Positions 59,715 through 64,000 of a DNA stretch of 64,000 nt are shown here, piece after piece; within the stretch, counting starts at the first letter, position 1; each line of letters begins with the position of its first letter. Source of the DNA: Reticulascus tulasneorum (lineage: Eukaryota; Ascomycota; Sordariomycetes; Glomerellales; Reticulascaceae); assembly GCA_001557505.1 (NCBI GenBank), contig LSAX01000003.1, positions 4,712,001-4,776,000 on the forward strand, in the 5' to 3' direction. The notes beneath the pieces are model-generated. The model worked only from the letters and a program-made list of their open reading frames with translations, did not search any database and was not told the DNA's origin. The translations under genes and the position numbers were made by a program.

Positions 59715-60635
59715 TCAGAGTGAGTCTTCACCGAGAGGTCGCCATAACCCCAGCTCCACATCCTTTCTGATCTTTTCAGCAACATCCGGCTTCGCCTCTC
59801 CGAAGTGACCTGTTTTATCAACCCACTCCTCTTCTTCCTGTGTAGAGTGCCTCCCACAAATGGAATTCAGGTACGGGTAATGACCATACCGGTCAACAAT
59901 CGGTTTGTGAATGTCCATAAGCATACCCATCCAGAAAGTCCAACTTTCTAGAGATACATCTTCTCCTTCCGGTGGGCCTGCGCTATACACTTGTGGGAAG
60001 GCGTAGAAGTCAGAGAGAATGGTATCTCGCTTAGTGCGGTATGGATCGCTTTGACCAGTCTGACTCTCAACGACTGATCGCGTTTCTTCGGTAAACACTA
60101 ATGCAGTTTCTTGGTCAACTAGACATTCGGAGTGTGCAAATGGAGTCCCAAGCCAAAAACGCACTCCAATCCAGTAGTCTAGTCCCGCTTCATCCTGCCA
60201 TCTTTTCCACGAGTCTGGACGTTCTGATGGCGGAAGCTTATACCATGACCTTGCGAGTTGCTGTGAGATTTGACTGAAGTATGCATACGTCCAACGATGG
60301 TCTACACCCTTAAAAAGCAGACGTGGGCAGTTGTCCAAGAGCAATTGAAGGCCAAGACATTGCTCTGGGAAGATCGGGTCAGATGCGGGAGGGAGGAACT
60401 GCGATAGGTCTGGGATGTAGTCGAGTCCGATTTCGCTAAGAGTAATCAAAACAGGCCAGACCCTGTCTTTGACAAGAGGTCCGAAGTCATCATCGATAAA
60501 TATTGATTTACCAAATTTGGTAAAATCGATCGGTCCATGCTTTGGATAGGGAAGACGGGCTTTGACGAGGAGCGCCAGTAACCCTGGATTAAGGAGTTCC
60601 CGGAGCTCCCCTGGGGTGATTGATCCACCACCCAT
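59715..60635 (-). CDS. DUF924-like protein
   Basis: Single exon, 306 residues from the ATG at 60635 (MGGGSITPGELRELLNPG); the frame runs open upstream from non-ATG codons only. Two signatures align with DUF924: LGLQLLLDNCPRLLFKGVDH corresponds to the conserved LLDQFPRN-helix, and YGHYPYLNSICGRHSTQEE corresponds to the FPHRN...GR-ST motif. It lacks the Trp-Phe N-terminal motif seen in the gene at 43805 and has no EF-hands. It is therefore a diverged, longer fungal subfamily. No signal peptide or membrane helix. Function unknown. Downstream of it lies the decayed region at the right end. Confidence 0.65.
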   Translation of the reverse strand: MGGGSITPGELRELLNPGLLALLVKARLPYPKHGPIDFTKFGKSIFIDDDFGPLVKDRVWPVLITLSEIGLDYIPDLSQFLPPASDPIFPEQCLGLQLLLDNCPRLLFKGVDHRWTYAYFSQISQQLARSWYKLPPSERPDSWKRWQDEAGLDYWIGVRFWLGTPFAHSECLVDQETALVFTEETRSVVESQTGQSDPYRTKRDTILSDFYAFPQVYSAGPPEGEDVSLESWTFWMGMLMDIHKPIVDRYGHYPYLNSICGRHSTQEEEEWVDKTGHFGEAKPDVAEKIRKDVELGLWRPLGEDSL

Positions 60636-60859
60636 ACTGAGCGAGTTCTGAGCCACGGATTTATGCACTTTTGTTAGTTGAGCGACATTGAACTTGAAAG
60701 TGCGTAGTTAAGCTGTCGGCCTTATATAACGCGTTTTATAATTACAGTGCGGGGCTCGATGCGCAGCTGTGGACCCCCTGGTTCTACACGTGACCAGGCA
60801 GTTACTCGTCTCCAAAAAAGACTAAGCGAGAAGATCACTTCTCTGGACCAAGGGGCTCG

Positions 60860-61527
60860 TGAGCAACTTGCCCATTAGCACTGTCCTATCAAGCAACAGG
60901 ACGAGATTTTACAGAATATCAACCACAGGCATTGCCTGACACGTATCTACCTTGGTAGACGACGTAAATTAGGATAGGGCATCGCAGCAGTACGATGGTC
61001 GACGACCTCTTAGATTCTTTACCTTACGTAACTTTCCTATTCAGGTTGAATATTTAGAAGATCTAGTATTTACTACTGCAGATTACGCCGAGGCCATGGC
61101 TGCTGCTGTGGCATTTCTTTATTAGGCTGTGAGGGTTACTACTTACGATGTAGAGTTCGTCTTGGGAAGTAGGCCTAAGCTCGTAGTAGAAGAGAGCTCT
61201 AGCCTTTAATTGAGTGCACTTGGTAGCTATGCTATCTGGCTGTTGGACATCGCTTGTTGTAAGTCGTTGTTAATGGGCGAAAAGGGGTTTGAGGAGGCGG
61301 TAAGATGCCTCCGGCGTAATTGTATGCTGCCCTCGACTGCAAGACTAGAGCCACCGATCAGCAATACAGAGCTATGGCAGATATTCCAGAGGAGATTTCT
61401 TGACAATAGCAAAGTATTGTTGGGACCAGAAGAAATGCTTCCAGCGGCTTCCACGCCTACTAATACAAAGAATTACAGAGACCCACGGCACCTATGTACA
61501 GACAGTGATTGCTCACAAGTGATTTAA
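60860..61527 (+). pseudogene. DUF3669 (fungal 'zinc finger protein') pseudogene
   Basis: Translated pieces match the DUF3669 family order. INHRHCLTRIYLGRRR is followed by RPLRFFTLRNFPIQVEYLED, then YAEAMAAAVAFLY and VTTYDVEFVLGS. The last block is YAIWLLDIACCKSLLM through ELWQIFQRRFLDNSKVLLGP. It is broken by in-frame stops at 60876-60878 (TAG), 60975-60977 (TAG), 61123-61125 (TAG where a conserved Trp is expected) and 61207-61209 (TAA), plus a frameshift between about 60980 and 61000. The 5' part is missing or unrecognisable. Family members are of unknown function despite the name. Clearly non-functional. Confidence 0.7.
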
Positions 61528-61936
61528 AAGGACGACTGGCAATCTATTCATTCACGTAAATCTTTAGGCGTATTCTTTGTCATTTCTGCTTTGCAGAACA
61601 CAGTAGGCCTTAACACAACGGGTTCTACACAACGGATACAATAACGCTGTATCCTATACATAATGGCTCTTGGATCTAGTCCACGACCGGCAATTTATGT
61701 TTTAGCCTATTCTAAAATTTGGTAAGGCCATTTCACATGCCAGACACACATTCAAAAGTCGTTCAGCACCAAATTCCACAATCCCCGACCTAGTAACCGA
61801 CTCCCTAGACGCAACCCTCACATCTCTCGCAAGGTACTTCCTGAGACTCATAAGCACTTATAAATGAATAGCTGAGAGTAACTAAAACATTGGTATATAG
61901 TATTTGGAGCATAACCAACCATTTTGGTGTATAAGT
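61528..61936. other. Spacer with repeat copy 2
   Basis: Between two pseudogenes; holds the 62-bp repeat at 61623-61684. Otherwise nothing seen. Confidence 0.35.
61623..61684 (+). repeat. Dispersed 62-bp repeat, copy 2
   Basis: Second copy of the repeat at 56111-56172. Here the centre is a perfect stem GGATACA-N7-TGTATCC. Lies just after the DUF3669 pseudogene. Possibly the remnant of a transposable-element end. Confidence 0.6.
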
Positions 61937-63883
61937 TCATACGTGATTCAGGGCATCAACAACTTTCCAGAAAAATTCCCCCTCTATCCCTACCTCCAGG
62001 TCTTTCACATCATCAGCTTCAACTGGCTTATTCTCACGATTGGCAGTCTTCAAACCCCCAAGGCAGGTCAAAACCGCGTTTCGATAAGCCAAACCCATTT
62101 CCGGCCCTAGCTCCTTCTCCGCGGCATCTCGTATGTTTGATGACCAATGTATGGTCGGTTCCATAGGCTTCTCCAAGCTCTCCATGAGTCGTCGTTGCTC
62201 AACACTAGCGAAAGACAGGATTGGCTCCTAAAACGCAATTTCCATCAGCACAACACCGAGGCTGTATATATCAAAACTCTTTCTGAATCGAGGCACCCCC
62301 TTCACTCTACCTAATCTGTCTGGATGGACGTACATGTCGAGATCACCCAGGCTATTACTATTCCTAGACATTTCGGTATCATTGTTTCTCGGCTGGTGGC
62401 CTGATGAACGAGAGTATGGCCGTGCGTACTGCCATCCGCAGAGATATGGTTGGTTTAGGTTGATTTGACCGTTGGTCTTGTCTTCGAAAAATTGACGTTG
62501 TGACTCTATATATTTCGGTGGATCCACCCCGCGCACTGAAGTTGATACAGGGCTATGGCCAGAAGTTTTCAGATGCGAACGCGTCAACGAGAATGGCTCT
62601 CAGGCTAACCGCGGCGGCATGGCTCGCGGCGCTGTCGGGAATCCGATAGACGAACCCAACTATGGGATGTGTTTTCCCATCAGGAAGACGGCCAAGTGCT
62701 AGACAAAAGCCAACGCAGTTGAGAACTCGTTAGTCATTGCCCGAAGCTGCCGTTCTATGCAAGATTCAGACGAGGTGGCCACGACGTCTGGCAAGTGCTT
62801 CAGCCGAGATACTGGAGCGCTTCGACTCTGCTCTTCGTGACCTCCATTCAATTAAGACGACTTCTGGCGGTTTGAAATAACTAGGCTCGGCGAATTTGCC
62901 GTCGCCATATAGGAAAGGGTTATAATTATAGTAGTCGCGAACAGCGGGCATTTCCAACGCCTCCTCGTCTCCGAACCCATCTTTCACGGTCTGTAGATAC
63001 TTAAGCCGAGGCTCGGCTAAGTCTGGGAAGCAGGATATCGGAATCAACACATGAACCTCCGTAATCGATTCGCTTAGGGGCTTTGCGGAAAATGGAGAGA
63101 CCATTTCCGACGCATTGGTCAAGTTCTCCTGTCGGAGCCCAATTGCCATGGCGGCTTTGCGAACCATTTCTCCAAACGACTCACTCGTGACATTTTGCAG
63201 GTTCATTTTTGAACTGATAACTTCTGCAGCGAGGCTTTGAGACAGGTTTGCGGCATCTGCTCTTGGGAGCCAGTTTTGCAGCCCGTCGTTCAGCTCGGTC
63301 AGCTCCTCAAGCAGGTCGGTCAGGGCTTGTTGTCTCGCACTGCCCAGCGGAACTTTGCCACGAAATGTGTCCTCTTGGATATATCCTTAGCTTGGTGTCC
63401 CTGGGCCGCCTTAGCTGCTGCGATGTGGTCGGCTGGGAGAGTCAAGACGCTAGCTCCATCGTCGGAGCCCCTATGAGAGACTGCCGTTTTGAGGGGCGTC
63501 GTATTTCTCGACAAGCTGGCCGTATTTCTCCAAGACGTTGCGTATCCTTTCGAGTATATCTAGCGTGAGACGTGTCATCTGCGGGTATGAAGGATATTGT
63601 TGTCGCGCATCCTAATCGTTGGTTCTTCTCTCACCTTCTGAGATGAAGGAGGCGCGGCTGAGTCAGCAGCTGCATCGTCACTGATGGTGCTTAGCTCAAA
63701 GTAGATTCCATGACTCCTTCCCCACAGGCGCAGTCTCAGTTCCTCAATCTGAAATCGCAAATTTACTCTAGCCGCCGCATGTCCCATTGCTAATGCGGTG
63801 TTGGGAGCTTGGTAGGCGTCCAGGCAGGTATGCAGAATGGAAACGACCCCCGCTGCGCTAATTGCAAAACCGACCGCTTCCAC
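61937..63883 (-). pseudogene. HeLo-domain / pseudokinase fusion, decayed
   Basis: N-terminal HeLo (prion-inhibition-and-propagation) domain: VEAVGFAISAAGVVSILHTC and LRFQIEELRLRLWGRSHGIY. A good 56-nt intron (GTGAGA..CCGCAG) leads to LTLDILERIRNVLEKYGQL. The C-terminal half is kinase-like (GWIHRNI in place of HRD, CGWQYARP, SFDIYSLGVVLMEIAF, then EPILSFASVEQRRLMES). HeLo domains form membrane-permeabilising cell-death modules (HET-S; homologous to MLKL). Lesions: no ATG at the conserved start (GTG at 63883-63881; an upstream in-frame ATG meets TGA at 63898-63896), frameshift near 63325, stops at 62768-62766 (TGA), 62732-62730 (TAA), 62508-62506 (TAG) and 62230-62228 (TAG), and a further frameshift/deletion near 62490-62590. 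Non-functional as read. Confidence 0.7.
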
Positions 63884-64000
63884 GATGTCTTGATTTCATG
63901 TCAATCTCGTATCGGACATTGGAGTAGTGCGATTTGAATAATAGAAGCGCAACTCCTCACAGCTCTTGGAGCCTCACACGTAGACTATTCTACCAACAAG

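Overview
The window comes from the nuclear genome of a filamentous ascomycete. Genes are split by short introns (about 49-140 nt, GT..AG, with CTAAC/CTGAC-type branch sites), and the proteins are typically fungal: a DUF3602 protein, Vps13, a xanthine dioxygenase, Vpr-like subtilisins and HeLo/DUF3669 relics. A Sordariomycete, probably hypocrealean, is my best guess from the protein style and the two large secreted subtilases; this is inference, not a search result. There are no rRNA genes, convincing tRNAs, CRISPR arrays or intact transposons.

Layout. 0.2-16 kb: GINS subunit Psf3 (+), an alpha-ketoglutarate-dependent xanthine dioxygenase (xanA, +) with a recognisable purine/nitrogen promoter, a small unknown two-exon gene (-), a 13-exon secreted subtilase (-), a type II membrane glycosyltransferase-like protein (+) and a 110-residue conserved unknown (-). 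20-35 kb is the housekeeping core: a TMEM69/DUF3429 mitochondrial inner-membrane protein (-) divergent from the lipid-transfer protein Vps13 (+, 9.6 kb coding), then a concentrative nucleoside transporter (-). 35-64 kb is gene-poor and accessory: an Ayr1-like SDR, a 10-cysteine secreted peptide, a DUF924/EF-hand fusion, an orphan 3' exon, a DUF3602 repeat protein, a cytochrome P450, a second large subtilase, a small GPI-type secreted protein and a second DUF924-like gene. It ends in two decayed genes: a DUF3669 pseudogene and a HeLo-domain/pseudokinase pseudogene related to cell-death executors.

How the genes relate. There is no obvious biosynthetic cluster. xanA (purine degradation) and the nucleoside transporter (purine/pyrimidine salvage) are linked by metabolism but lie 30 kb apart. 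The two subtilases, the cysteine-rich peptide and the GPI-type protein form a secreted, possibly host- or niche-facing set. The nonsense changes in the right-end relics are mostly of the TGG to TAG and CAA to TAA type, as expected of RIP-like or ordinary C-to-T decay. Gene models were built by hand-splicing the sequence; exon coordinates are given in the entries.
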